From an uncultured Clostridia bacterium (GTDB lineage Bacteria; Bacillota; Clostridia; Lachnospirales; Lachnospiraceae): 64,000 nt of DNA. Positions 42,495 to 51,212 of this stretch are shown in pieces (positions within the stretch are counted from its first letter, which is position 1; each line of letters opens with the position of its first letter). The DNA is taken from contig CAMWKO010000010.1 of NCBI GenBank assembly GCA_947174885.1, forward strand, positions 1-64,000, in the 5' to 3' direction. The position numbers and the translations under genes are program-made. Under the pieces are notes generated by a model, which ran no database searches, was not told where the DNA came from, and saw nothing but the letters and a program-made list of their open reading frames with translations.

Positions 42495-44456
42495 ATGAAA
42501 ATTACATTAAAAGACGGTTCGGTAAAAGAATATCAGAATGAAATGTCTGTATATGAGGTTGCACTTGATATTAGTGAGGGACTTGCAAGAGCAGCCTGTG
42601 CAGGTGAGCTAAACGGAGTGGTGGTAGACCTTAGGACAAGAATTTACAGTGACTGTGAATTAAATATTCTTACATTTAATGATGATGCAGGAAAGGCTGC
42701 ATACAGACATACTACATCTCATGTTATGGCTGAGGCGGTTAAAAGATTATATCCTGATGCAAAGCTTGCAATCGGTCCCTCAATAGATACAGGCTTTTAC
42801 TACGATTTTGAGCATGAGCCGTTTTCAAGAGAAGATTTAGACAAAATTGAAGCTGAAATGAAAAAAATTATAAAAGAAAATGCTGCTTTGGAAAAGTTTA
42901 CATTACCAAGAGAAGAAGCAATAAAATTTATGGAGGAAAAAAATGAGCCATATAAGGTAGAGCTTATTAAAGATTTACCGGAGGATTCAGAGATTTCTTT
43001 TTATAAGCAGGGAGATTTTACAGATCTTTGTGCAGGTCCTCATCTTATGAAAACAGGTGCAATTAAGGCCTTTAAGCTGATTTCTTCTTCGGGAGCATAT
43101 TGGAGAGGTAATTCAGACAATAAGATGCTTACCCGTATATATGGTACAGCTTATACAAAGAAAGAGGAGCTTAACGAATATTTAGCATATCTGGAAGATA
43201 TAAAGAAAAGAGATCACAATAAGCTAGGCAGGGAAATGGAATTATTTACTACCGTAGATGTAATAGGTCAGGGACTTCCTCTTCTTATGCCAAATGGTGT
43301 TATTATGCTTCAGGAGCTTCAAAGATGGATTGAAGATGAAGAAACAAAACGAGGCTATGTGAGAACAAAAACTCCTCTTATGGCGAAGTCGGATTTGTAT
43401 AAGCTTTCAGGACACTGGGATCATTACAAGGAAGGAATGTTTGTATTAGGGGATGAAGAAAATGACAAGGAAGTATTTGCACTTCGTCCAATGACATGTC
43501 CGTTCCAGTACTATGTATATAAGGCAAGTCAGAAGAGCTATAGAGATTTGCCTATCAGATATGGTGAAACTTCTACACTGTTCAGAAACGAAGATTCAGG
43601 AGAAATGCACGGACTTACAAGAGTAAGACAGTTTACGATTTCAGAGGGACACTTAATTGTAAGACCTGACCAGATGGTAAAGGAATTTAAAGATTGTCTT
43701 GCACTTGCAAAATATTGTCTTGAAACCTTAGGAGTAGAAGAGGATGTTACTTACCATTTATCAAAGTGGGATCCTGATAACAGAAAAAAATATATTGGTG
43801 AGCCAGAGGTCTGGGAAGAAACAGAGGGACACATCAGAAACATATTACAGGAATTAAACATTGAATTTACGGAGGATGTAGGCGAGGCTGCCTTCTATGG
43901 ACCAAAGGTAGATATTAATGCCAAGAATGTATACGGAAAAGAAGATACAATGATTACAATTCAGTGGGATGCGCTTTTGGCTGAGCAGTTTGATATGTAC
44001 TATGTAGACCAGAATGGTGATAAGGTACGTCCTTATATTATTCACAGAACTTCAATGGGATGTTATGAAAGAACACTTGCATGGCTGATTGAAAAGTATG
44101 CAGGACTTTTTCCAACCTGGCTTTGTCCTGAGCAGGTAAGAGTATTACCTATTTCGGAAAAATATGCTGACTATGCAAATAAAGTAAATAATGAGTTGGT
44201 GGCTAACGGTATCAGAAGCTCGGTAGATAACCGTTCGGAAAAGATTGGATTTAAGATTAGGGATTCAAGACTTCATAGAGTACCATATATGCTCGTTGTA
44301 GGTCAGAAAGAAGAGGAAGAAAATAAAGTTTCTGTAAGAAGCCGTTATCTTGGTGATGAGGGTGCTAAGGATTTGAATATATTCATAGGTGATATCTGCA
44401 AGGAGATAAGAACTAAAGAAATAAGGAAAATAGAAGTAACAGAAGAGGCAAAATAG
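42495..44456 (+). CDS. thrS: Threonyl-tRNA synthetase
   Basis: Class II aminoacyl-tRNA synthetase charging tRNA-Thr. Domains in order: TGS (1-60), editing domain with HTTSHVMAEAVKRLYP (HxxxH, zinc-dependent proofreading) and CAGPHLMKTG, catalytic core with MTCPFQYYVYK (zinc Cys), RYGETSTLFRNEDSGEMHGLTRVR (motif 2) and IHRTSMGCYERTLAWLIE (motif 3), and the C-terminal anticodon domain. The 653-residue length is standard. ATG at 42495 follows GGAAAGGAAAG; the frame is open from 42468. It is controlled by the T-box leader upstream. The next gene starts 3 nt after its stop. Confidence 0.96.
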   Translation: MKITLKDGSVKEYQNEMSVYEVALDISEGLARAACAGELNGVVVDLRTRIYSDCELNILTFNDDAGKAAYRHTTSHVMAEAVKRLYPDAKLAIGPSIDTGFYYDFEHEPFSREDLDKIEAEMKKIIKENAALEKFTLPREEAIKFMEEKNEPYKVELIKDLPEDSEISFYKQGDFTDLCAGPHLMKTGAIKAFKLISSSGAYWRGNSDNKMLTRIYGTAYTKKEELNEYLAYLEDIKKRDHNKLGREMELFTTVDVIGQGLPLLMPNGVIMLQELQRWIEDEETKRGYVRTKTPLMAKSDLYKLSGHWDHYKEGMFVLGDEENDKEVFALRPMTCPFQYYVYKASQKSYRDLPIRYGETSTLFRNEDSGEMHGLTRVRQFTISEGHLIVRPDQMVKEFKDCLALAKYCLETLGVEEDVTYHLSKWDPDNRKKYIGEPEVWEETEGHIRNILQELNIEFTEDVGEAAFYGPKVDINAKNVYGKEDTMITIQWDALLAEQFDMYYVDQNGDKVRPYIIHRTSMGCYERTLAWLIEKYAGLFPTWLCPEQVRVLPISEKYADYANKVNNELVANGIRSSVDNRSEKIGFKIRDSRLHRVPYMLVVGQKEEEENKVSVRSRYLGDEGAKDLNIFIGDICKEIRTKEIRKIEVTEEAK

Positions 44457-44459
44457 TAA

Positions 44460-45413
44460 ATGGATAATCTGATATTTAGCCTTAATGCCACCATACCGGT
44501 ATTTCTGGTTATAGTTGTAGGATATGTTTTAAAAAGAATCGGTATGCTGGGACCGGAATTTATAAAGGACGCAAACAAATTTAATTTCAATGTGACACTT
44601 CCTTGCCTTTTGGTTAATGATTTAATTAATTGTGGAATAAGAGAAAACTTTGAGTTTAAGTATGTGGCGTACTGTTTTATTACAACTCTTGCCTGCATTA
44701 TTATAACATGGGGACTTGCAAAGGTATTTATGAAGGATGAAACCATAATAGGTGAATTTGTTCAGGGCTCTTACAGAGGCAGTGCAGCAGTGTTAGGAAT
44801 TGCACTTATACAGAATATTCAAGGTGATTCAGGAATGGGGCCGCTTATGATAGTAGGCTCTGTTCCGTTATATAATGCATTTGCGGTAATGATATTAACA
44901 TTGGAATCACCAAATAGAGATAAGTCACAAAGCTTTGGTATAACTCTTAAAAAGGCTGTTATTGGAATATTGAAAAATCCTATGATTATAAGCATATTTA
45001 TAGGTGTGCTATTATCATATTTCAATATTGCACTTCCTGTTATAGCAGAAAAAACCATATCTTCTCTTGCGAAGATTACAACACCACTTGCACTTATTAC
45101 AATAGGAGCGGCATTTGAGGGTGCGAAGGCTATAAAAATGATAAAGCCTACAATATTATCAACGGTTATAAAACTTATAATACAGCCACTTATATTTCTA
45201 CCGCTTGCTGTCTTCATGGGTTTCAATTCAGGTGAAATAATTGCATTGCTTATAATGTATGGAGCACCTACTACAGCCAGCTGCTTTATAATGGCAAAGA
45301 ATATGAAACATGAAGGGACACTGTCATCGAGTATAATAGTACTGACAACATTGCTATCGGCGTTTACCATTACATTTTGGATATGGGTACTAAAATGCTT
45401 TAGAGTGATTTAG
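44460..45413 (+). CDS. AEC-family transporter (auxin efflux carrier fold)
   Basis: 317-residue membrane protein with about ten helices in two inverted halves. The N-terminus shows VVGYVLKRIGMLGPEF and NFNVTLPCLLVNDL, and later PLALITIGAAFEG and the C-terminal MYGAPTTASCFIMAKNM, the usual AEC/malonate-transporter type features. Substrates in bacteria include malate, malonate and other small anions; here unknown. The ATG lies 3 nt after thrS, so it is expressed with thrS and hence under the T-box unless an internal promoter exists. Its stop overlaps the convergent AraC gene by 4 nt. Confidence 0.85.
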   Translation: MDNLIFSLNATIPVFLVIVVGYVLKRIGMLGPEFIKDANKFNFNVTLPCLLVNDLINCGIRENFEFKYVAYCFITTLACIIITWGLAKVFMKDETIIGEFVQGSYRGSAAVLGIALIQNIQGDSGMGPLMIVGSVPLYNAFAVMILTLESPNRDKSQSFGITLKKAVIGILKNPMIISIFIGVLLSYFNIALPVIAEKTISSLAKITTPLALITIGAAFEGAKAIKMIKPTILSTVIKLIIQPLIFLPLAVFMGFNSGEIIALLIMYGAPTTASCFIMAKNMKHEGTLSSSIIVLTTLLSAFTITFWIWVLKCFRVI

Positions 45414-46297
45414 TCCTGATACATTTTTCTAAACTCACGAGGTGTCATGTCATAACGCTTTTTAAAGAGTCTGTTAAAATACGACAGATTATCAAAGCCT
45501 GACTCCATGGCAATAGCGAGAATAGATGAGGAAGAGGATATAAGCAATCTGGAGGCGATAGTCAGTCTGTAATTATTTAAATATTCTATAAAGGAAACAT
45601 CCATGTTTGCTTTAAAAAATTTCATAAAATGTGACTGGCTGAAATTACATATTTCAGCTATTTCTTCAATAGTTATTGGATTGGCATAGTTATTTTCCAC
45701 ATATTTTATTACGACTTTTAGTTTATCCAAAGATTTTCTTTTCTTTATGGTAGGGAGGGAAATCTTTGGTATTTTATTAAATATAATGGCAAAGAACTGA
45801 AAAAGATTACCTTTGATTGAAAGCTCATATGCTTTTGGAAAGGTTTTGCATATCTCATCTATATTGTTCAGACAATATGCCAGTTTATCATAGTAGTCAC
45901 AGTTCTCTTCATTAAGGATATTAGGAATCTGAATAAGTCTTTTTGTCATAGGTGTAAAAAAGTTTGTATTGCAGGCATCATCATGCTTGGAAACGAGTAA
46001 ATCCATAGAAAAAATCATATTTTCATATTCCATTACGTTGATGCCCTCCTGTTCAATGGAATGAAGCTGACCCGGTAAAATAAGCACAATATCCTTAGCC
46101 TTTACCTCATAATAATCTAAGTCAATAGAAATAATACCTTTACCCTTTTTTATATAAATTATTTCAAATTCATTGTGCCAGTGATTAGGAACACATGTAA
46201 AGTCAATTGGTATGGAACATACATAAGTAACATAGGGAAAGTTGTTATTACCATGAGTTTTCTTTTCTTCATAGTTTTCGTATTCTAATATATTCAT
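45410..46297 (-). CDS. AraC-family regulator with an N-terminal cupin domain
   Basis: 295-residue regulator. Residues 20-150 form a cupin-type ligand-binding domain (PNHWHNEFEIIYIKKGKG, LILPGQLHSIEQEG). Residues 196-295 are the double helix-turn-helix of AraC (ITIEEIAEICNFSQSHFMKFFK; AIAMESGFDNLSYFNRLFKKRY; TPREFRKMY). Cupin-AraC proteins of this type often sense sugars. It lies convergent with the AEC gene (4-nt overlap) and divergent from the GH13 alpha-glucosidase gene, so control of the starch locus or of its own promoter region is plausible. The Shine-Dalgarno sequence is weak. Confidence 0.88.
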   Translation of the reverse strand: MNILEYENYEEKKTHGNNNFPYVTYVCSIPIDFTCVPNHWHNEFEIIYIKKGKGIISIDLDYYEVKAKDIVLILPGQLHSIEQEGINVMEYENMIFSMDLLVSKHDDACNTNFFTPMTKRLIQIPNILNEENCDYYDKLAYCLNNIDEICKTFPKAYELSIKGNLFQFFAIIFNKIPKISLPTIKKRKSLDKLKVVIKYVENNYANPITIEEIAEICNFSQSHFMKFFKANMDVSFIEYLNNYRLTIASRLLISSSSSILAIAMESGFDNLSYFNRLFKKRYDMTPREFRKMYQD

Positions 46298-46775
46298 AAT
46301 TTAATTTCTAATAAAATTTTATAAATAATAAAATCTATTATATATCTCCTTTATATACATATTTGACAGAATATCTCTGAAAAATCCTTACTTTTGTGCT
46401 AACAGGCAATTCGCCAGGTGGACATACTTATGCGGAAATTTGCCCGTCAGAACTTCCTGATAATAAAAAAATATGGTAGTTTATGTATAGTTTTAATAGT
46501 ATTATATTATAATTTATGATATAATTGCAACGTCATTATGCTTTATAGAGTTTCTGTATTTTTATTTTTAGCTTCAAAAAGTCTTGTTGCCAAAGGCAAC
46601 ATAGACATCTTGAACAAAAAATACAGATTAAAGTGAACTTTCATCTGTAACTTTTTGTTCAAGATGCTTATATCACTATAATGATGTAAGCTTTTTGAAG
46701 CTAAAAATAAAAAATACGGAAATTCAAGTGTTATGATTTAAAATGTAATAATAAATCAGCCTTTAGGAGGGAAAA
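46298..46775. other. Intergenic control region between the AraC and alpha-glucosidase genes
   Basis: 478 bp with no gene. An extended -10 (ATGATATAAT) ends at about 46525, which would start the alpha-glucosidase transcript near 46533, with the nested inverted-repeat element (46548-46725) inside its 5' leader. A further hairpin-like stretch, GGCAATTCGCC with GGAAATTTGCC at 46405-46449, sits between the divergent genes and may be an operator. The - strand promoter for the AraC gene was not pinned down. Confidence 0.45.
46548..46725. repeat. Nested inverted-repeat element, MITE-like, about 178 bp
   Basis: Outer arms GAGTTTCTGTATTTTTATTT...CAAAAAG (46548-46581) and its near-complement CTTTTTGAAGCTAAAAATAA...GGAAATTC (46691-46725) differ by one indel and a few bases. 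Inside are GTTGCC/GGCAAC (46586-46600) and a long hairpin with arms at about 46605-46627 and 46642-46665 (CATCTTGAACAAAAA pairing with TTTTTGTTCAAGATG). Related pieces lie at 1-70 and 42411-42465. No coding capacity. It resembles a non-autonomous mobile element or a structured RNA-encoding repeat. Confidence 0.8.
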
Positions 46776-48410
46776 ATGGGAACTCAAGTCTGGTGGAAAA
46801 ACGCAGTAATATATCAGATTTATCCACGTAGCTTTATGGATAGTAATAATGACGGCATTGGAGATATAAGAGGAATTATTGGGAAATTGGATTATCTTGA
46901 ATGGTTAGGTATTGATGCTGTATGGATTTGTCCGGTTTACAAATCACCGAATGATGATAACGGATATGATATATCAGACTATATGGATATTATGGATGAG
47001 TTTGGCACTATGGCTGATATGGATGAGTTGATTTTAAAAGCAAAGGAGAAGAATATCCGGATTATTATGGATATGGTATTTAATCATACCTCAGATGAAC
47101 ATAAATGGTTTATAGAAGCCAGGAAATCAAAGGACAATCCTTATAGGGATTACTATATATGGAGAGATCCTGTAAATGGGGACAAGCCAAATGAGTTAGG
47201 CTCGGTATTTAGCGGAAGTGCCTGGCAGCTTGATGAAACTACAGGACAGTATTATCTGCATCTATTCAGTAAAAGACAGCCGGACTTAAACTGGGAAAAT
47301 GAAGCTGTAAGAAAAAATATAATAGAGGTAATTAAATTCTGGGTAAACAAAGGGGTAAGCGGCTTCAGACTGGATATGATAGAACTGCTGGGAAAATTAC
47401 CGGATGAGATGATTACTGCTAATGGTCCGAAACTTCACGATTATATTAAAGAACTTTACAGGGAAGGCTTTAATTGCAATGGTAAAGCTGAGGAGATAGT
47501 GACGATTGGTGAATGCTGGGCTGCTGATACAGATATAGCATTAAAATATACAGAGCCTGACAATAAAGAACTTTCAATGGTTTTTCAGTTTGAGCATAGT
47601 GCATTAGATGAAATAAAGGGTAAAGGAAAGTGGGCTTTAAAGGAAATGAGGCTTACAGAACTTAAAAGTATAATTGATAAATGGCAGCTGCAATATGATA
47701 AGGGATGGAATACACTTTTTTGGAATAATCATGATCTGCCCAGAATAGTATCACGTTTTGGAAATGATAAAGAATACAGAGTTGAGAGTGCAAAGATGCT
47801 TGCTTTATATTTGTATTGTTTAAAGGGAACTCCGTTTATTTATCAGGGTGAAGAAATTGGTATGACAAATATAAAATTTGATACAATAGAAGAGTATAAG
47901 GATATTGAAATACACAATATGTATAAAGAAAAAAAAGCAGAGGGAGTGGCAGAGGAAGATATTATGAAATCTATCTATGCAAAGGGAAGAGATAATGCCA
48001 GAACGCCTATGCAGTGGAATGATGAAATAAACGCAGGATTCACAAAAGGAATACCATGGATTAAGGTAAATAACAATTATAAAGAAATAAATGTTAAAAA
48101 AGATATGGAAGATAATAATTCGGTATTGCATTTTTACCAAAATTTGATTAAAATGAGAAAGGACATTTTGTGTATTCGTGAGGGCAATTACATTCCGTTG
48201 CTAAATGAGGATGAAGATATTGCAGCATACACACGTAATACAAATGGACAAGGTATATTAGTAATAGCTAATTTTCATGAATGTACAAAGAAGATTAGTT
48301 TTTCGGATATAGTCTCAAAAAGGATAATCATTTCAAACTATAACAGGACAGAAATTGATTTGAAAGATGTTGAAATCAGACCTTATGAGGCAGTTATGTG
48401 CGAAATATGA
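46776..48410 (+). CDS. GH13 alpha-glucosidase (oligo-1,6-glucosidase type)
   Basis: Cytoplasmic enzyme hydrolysing terminal alpha-glucosidic bonds in imported malto- or isomalto-oligosaccharides. Catalytic residues are Asp200 (GFRLDMIE), Glu246 (TIGECW) and Asp320 (FWNNHD). Region I is DMVFNHTSDEHKWF. The 544-residue length and the motif order fit the oligo-1,6-glucosidase/trehalose-6-phosphate hydrolase branch of GH13; sequence alone does not separate alpha-1,4 from alpha-1,6 preference. There is no signal peptide. AGGAGGG precedes the ATG. It is the first enzyme of the starch and maltodextrin cluster, and divergent from an AraC regulator. Confidence 0.92.
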   Translation: MGTQVWWKNAVIYQIYPRSFMDSNNDGIGDIRGIIGKLDYLEWLGIDAVWICPVYKSPNDDNGYDISDYMDIMDEFGTMADMDELILKAKEKNIRIIMDMVFNHTSDEHKWFIEARKSKDNPYRDYYIWRDPVNGDKPNELGSVFSGSAWQLDETTGQYYLHLFSKRQPDLNWENEAVRKNIIEVIKFWVNKGVSGFRLDMIELLGKLPDEMITANGPKLHDYIKELYREGFNCNGKAEEIVTIGECWAADTDIALKYTEPDNKELSMVFQFEHSALDEIKGKGKWALKEMRLTELKSIIDKWQLQYDKGWNTLFWNNHDLPRIVSRFGNDKEYRVESAKMLALYLYCLKGTPFIYQGEEIGMTNIKFDTIEEYKDIEIHNMYKEKKAEGVAEEDIMKSIYAKGRDNARTPMQWNDEINAGFTKGIPWIKVNNNYKEINVKKDMEDNNSVLHFYQNLIKMRKDILCIREGNYIPLLNEDEDIAAYTRNTNGQGILVIANFHECTKKISFSDIVSKRIIISNYNRTEIDLKDVEIRPYEAVMCEI

Positions 48411-48479
48411 TAGGATTGTACAAAAAAACAATAATATTATACAAGAATAGAAATTTATGTGATATTATAATGCTAATGT

Positions 48480-48620
48480 TTGAAAAAAGGACTGGCTATT
48501 ATTCCCATGGCAAATATGCCTGTATATACATCAGGCAGTTGTCACGAGGGTCAAATATCCCGCCACTTTGTGGCGTTGTAAGTTTAATGCCCTGCTATTT
48601 TCAGCGAGGTATTTGATTAA
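48480..48620. repeat. Hairpin-containing intergenic element before the phosphorylase gene
   Basis: Contains CGCCACTTTGTGGCG (48571-48585), flanked by GAGGGTCAAATATCCCGCC on the left and AGCGAGGTATTTGATT on the right, which face each other as imperfect inverted repeats. From memory it resembles a common intergenic repeat in gut Lachnospiraceae, not checked here. It lies just before the phosphorylase ribosome binding site. Confidence 0.5.
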
Positions 48621-48645
48621 TACTAAAATTTTTTAGGAGGTAACT

Positions 48646-50901
48646 ATGTTACAGGAATTTTGCAACAAAAAGTACGGAAAAGCTATTTGTGATTGTTCAA
48701 ATGAGGAAATATATGTAGCTCTTCTTGAAATGACAAAGGAATTAGCAAAAGGAAAAGAAAGCAATGAAGGTAAGAAAAAGGTTTATTACATTTCTGCTGA
48801 GTTCCTTATTGGTAAGCTTTTATCAAACAATCTCATCAATCTTGGTATTTTTGGAGATATTAAGAAAGAATTAGAGGAGAATGGAAAGAGCATCTATGAT
48901 ATAGAAGAGATAGAGCCGGAACCATCTCTTGGTAATGGTGGTCTTGGCAGATTAGCAGCTTGTTTCATTGATTCTATGGCAAGCCTCGGCTTAAATGGTG
49001 ATGGTATTGGATTAAATTATCACTTAGGTTTATTCAAACAGGTATTTGCTGACAGAAAGCAGAAAGAAACGCCTAACCCATGGATTGAAAACGACAGCTG
49101 GCTTACAAAAACAGATATTACTTATGATATTCAGTTTGGTGACTGTACAGTTAAATCAAGACTGTATGATATTGATGTAACCGGTTATGAAAACAGAACA
49201 AACAAGCTTCATTTATTTGATGTTGAATCAGTAGATGAAACAATTGTTAAAGGTGACTCAATCAACTTTGATAAAGAGGATATTGCTAAGAATTTAACAT
49301 TGTTCTTATATCCGGATGATAGTGATGATGCCGGTTTATTACTTAGAATTTATCAGCAGTACTTCATGGTAAGTAATGGTGCAAGACTTATCCTTGCTGA
49401 AGCTAAGGCTAAGGGTTCTAATCTCCATGATTTATATGATTATGCTACAATTCAGATTAATGATACACATCCGTCAATGGTTATTCCTGAGTTAATCAGA
49501 TTATTAACAGCTGAAGGAATTTCACAGGATGAAGCTATTGAAATTGTTTCAAAGACATGTGCATATACAAACCACACAATTTTAGCAGAAGCACTTGAAA
49601 AATGGCCAATGAGCTTCTTAGAAAAGGTTGTTCCACAGTTAGTTCCAATTATTAAGGTGCTTGACGAAAAGATCAGAGCTAAGTTTGATGATGAATCAGT
49701 ATACATCATTGATGATACAAACAGAGTTCATATGGCACATATGGATATACACTATGGATACAGTGTAAATGGTGTTGCATATCTTCATACAGAGATTTTA
49801 AAGAATTCAGAGCTTAACAACTTCTACAAGATCTATCCTGAGAAGTTCAATAATAAGACAAATGGTATTACTTTCAGAAGATGGTTATTACATTGTAATG
49901 AAGGTCTTGCAGAATATATTGAAAGTCTTATTGGACCAGGCTTTAAGAAAGATGCTACAGAATTAAAGAAGTTAGAGCAGTTCTTAGATAATGGTGAGGT
50001 ACTTGATAAGTTATTTGAAATCAAGAAAGCAAACAAGGTAATCTTTAAGGATTATATTAAGGCTACTCAGAATATTGACATTGACGAAAACTCTATTTTC
50101 GATATTCAGGTTAAGAGACTTCATGAGTACAAGAGACAGCAGATGAACGTATTATATGTTATCTACAAATATCTTGAAATCAAGAAAGGTAACAAGCCAA
50201 CTACACCAATTACAGTTATTTTTGGTGCAAAAGCAGCTCCTGCATATGTTATTGCTAAAGATATTATTCATACAATTCTCTGCTTACAGGAAATTATCAA
50301 CAAAGATCCTGAAGTAAGCCAATATTTAAAGGTTGTTATGGTTGAAAATTATTGTGTATCAAAGGCTGCCAAGTTGATTCCTGCATGTGATATTTCAGAA
50401 CAGATTTCACTTGCTTCTAAAGAGGCTTCAGGTACAGGTAACATGAAGTTTATGTTAAATGGTGCTGTTACACTTGGTACTATGGATGGTGCTAATGTTG
50501 AAATTGCTGATTTAGTAGGTCAGGATAACATTTATACATTTGGTGAAAGTTCGGAAGAGGTTATTGAGCATTATGCTAAGGGTGATTATGTATCAAATGA
50601 TTACTATACAAAGGATGCTATGATTAAAGAATTAGTAGACTTTATTGTATCACCGGAAATGTTTAAGGTTGGCGATGAAGAAATGCTTACACGTCTTCAT
50701 AAAGAACTTATTGTTAAAGACTGGTTCATGACATTGCTTGATATTAAGGATTATATCAAGACAAAAGAAGTTGCATTAAAGGATTATGAAGATAAGAGAG
50801 CTTGGTCAAGAAAAGCACTTGTTAATATTGCAAATGCAGGCTTCTTCTCATCAGACAGAACTATTGAAGACTACAATAGAGATATATGGAAGCTTAGCTA
50901 A
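48646..50901 (+). CDS. Glycogen/maltodextrin phosphorylase
   Basis: GT35 phosphorylase: cleaves terminal alpha-1,4 glucose with phosphate to give glucose-1-phosphate. Early motifs are [10 protein letters not shown] and [21 protein letters not shown]. The PLP-binding region [15 protein letters not shown] with the Lys near residue 600 is preserved, and DGANVEI follows. At 751 residues it is somewhat shorter than E. coli MalP (797). Its codons favour TTC, AAC and GCT more than those of most neighbours, consistent with high expression. TAGGAGG lies upstream, and a terminator at 50935 closes the unit. It fits a role on imported maltodextrins and on stored glycogen. Confidence 0.95.
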   Translation: MLQEFCNKKYGKAICDCSNEEIYVALLEMTKELAKGKESNEGKKKVYYISAEFLIGKLLSNNLINLGIFGDIKKELEENGKSIYDIEEIEPEPSLGNGGLGRLAACFIDSMASLGLNGDGIGLNYHLGLFKQVFADRKQKETPNPWIENDSWLTKTDITYDIQFGDCTVKSRLYDIDVTGYENRTNKLHLFDVESVDETIVKGDSINFDKEDIAKNLTLFLYPDDSDDAGLLLRIYQQYFMVSNGARLILAEAKAKGSNLHDLYDYATIQINDTHPSMVIPELIRLLTAEGISQDEAIEIVSKTCAYTNHTILAEALEKWPMSFLEKVVPQLVPIIKVLDEKIRAKFDDESVYIIDDTNRVHMAHMDIHYGYSVNGVAYLHTEILKNSELNNFYKIYPEKFNNKTNGITFRRWLLHCNEGLAEYIESLIGPGFKKDATELKKLEQFLDNGEVLDKLFEIKKANKVIFKDYIKATQNIDIDENSIFDIQVKRLHEYKRQQMNVLYVIYKYLEIKKGNKPTTPITVIFGAKAAPAYVIAKDIIHTILCLQEIINKDPEVSQYLKVVMVENYCVSKAAKLIPACDISEQISLASKEASGTGNMKFMLNGAVTLGTMDGANVEIADLVGQDNIYTFGESSEEVIEHYAKGDYVSNDYYTKDAMIKELVDFIVSPEMFKVGDEEMLTRLHKELIVKDWFMTLLDIKDYIKTKEVALKDYEDKRAWSRKALVNIANAGFFSSDRTIEDYNRDIWKLS

Positions 50902-50934
50902 TATCAGATTTATATTAAATTATTAAATTATAAT

Positions 50935-50968
50935 AAAGGACATAGGATTTTATCCTGTGTCCTTTTTA
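50935..50968 (+). terminator. Terminator after the phosphorylase gene
   Basis: AAAGGACATAGGAT/ATCCTGTGTCCTTT with a 4-nt loop and a following TTTTTAT. Confidence 0.9.
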
Positions 50969-51036
50969 TATGATATTAAAGTTAATATGCCATATTTTTA
51001 GGTATATGAAATTTACAGTTTACACCAAAATCATGA

Positions 51037-51110
51037 TATAATGCAGGCAAGGAGCCAAGTAAGGGTGTATACACACTTATTTGGCGACTGCGGGTAGTTA
51101 TTGCAAATAT
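51037..51110 (+). ncRNA. Extended -10 promoter and 5' hairpin RNA before the response-regulator gene
   Basis: ATGATATAAT (-10 at 51037-51042, TG-extended) gives a start near 51049. The RNA begins with GCCAAGTAAGGGTGT/ACACTTATTTGGC (51054-51085), a stem of about 13 pairs, followed by GACTGCGGGTAG. GCAA (51047-51050) and TTGC (51102-51105) can close an outer stem. It does not match a riboswitch class I can name and has no U-run, so it is not a plain terminator. Confidence 0.4.
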
Positions 51111-51212
51111 AAAAATTTTGTGTAAATTATATAATTGCTTGAAAAAACAACATAAATAATTTATAATTTATATAAATCATAAAAAAATGACATTGGAAAT
51201 AATGGAGAATAT

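Noticed and set aside
44819-45370. 183-codon - strand reading frame in the AEC transporter gene
   Set aside because: Antisense to a membrane protein gene; no start signals or family features.
48398-48616. Short + strand reading frame (72 codons) before the phosphorylase gene
   Set aside because: It runs through the hairpin element, lacks a ribosome binding site and starts inside the end of the alpha-glucosidase gene; likely spurious.
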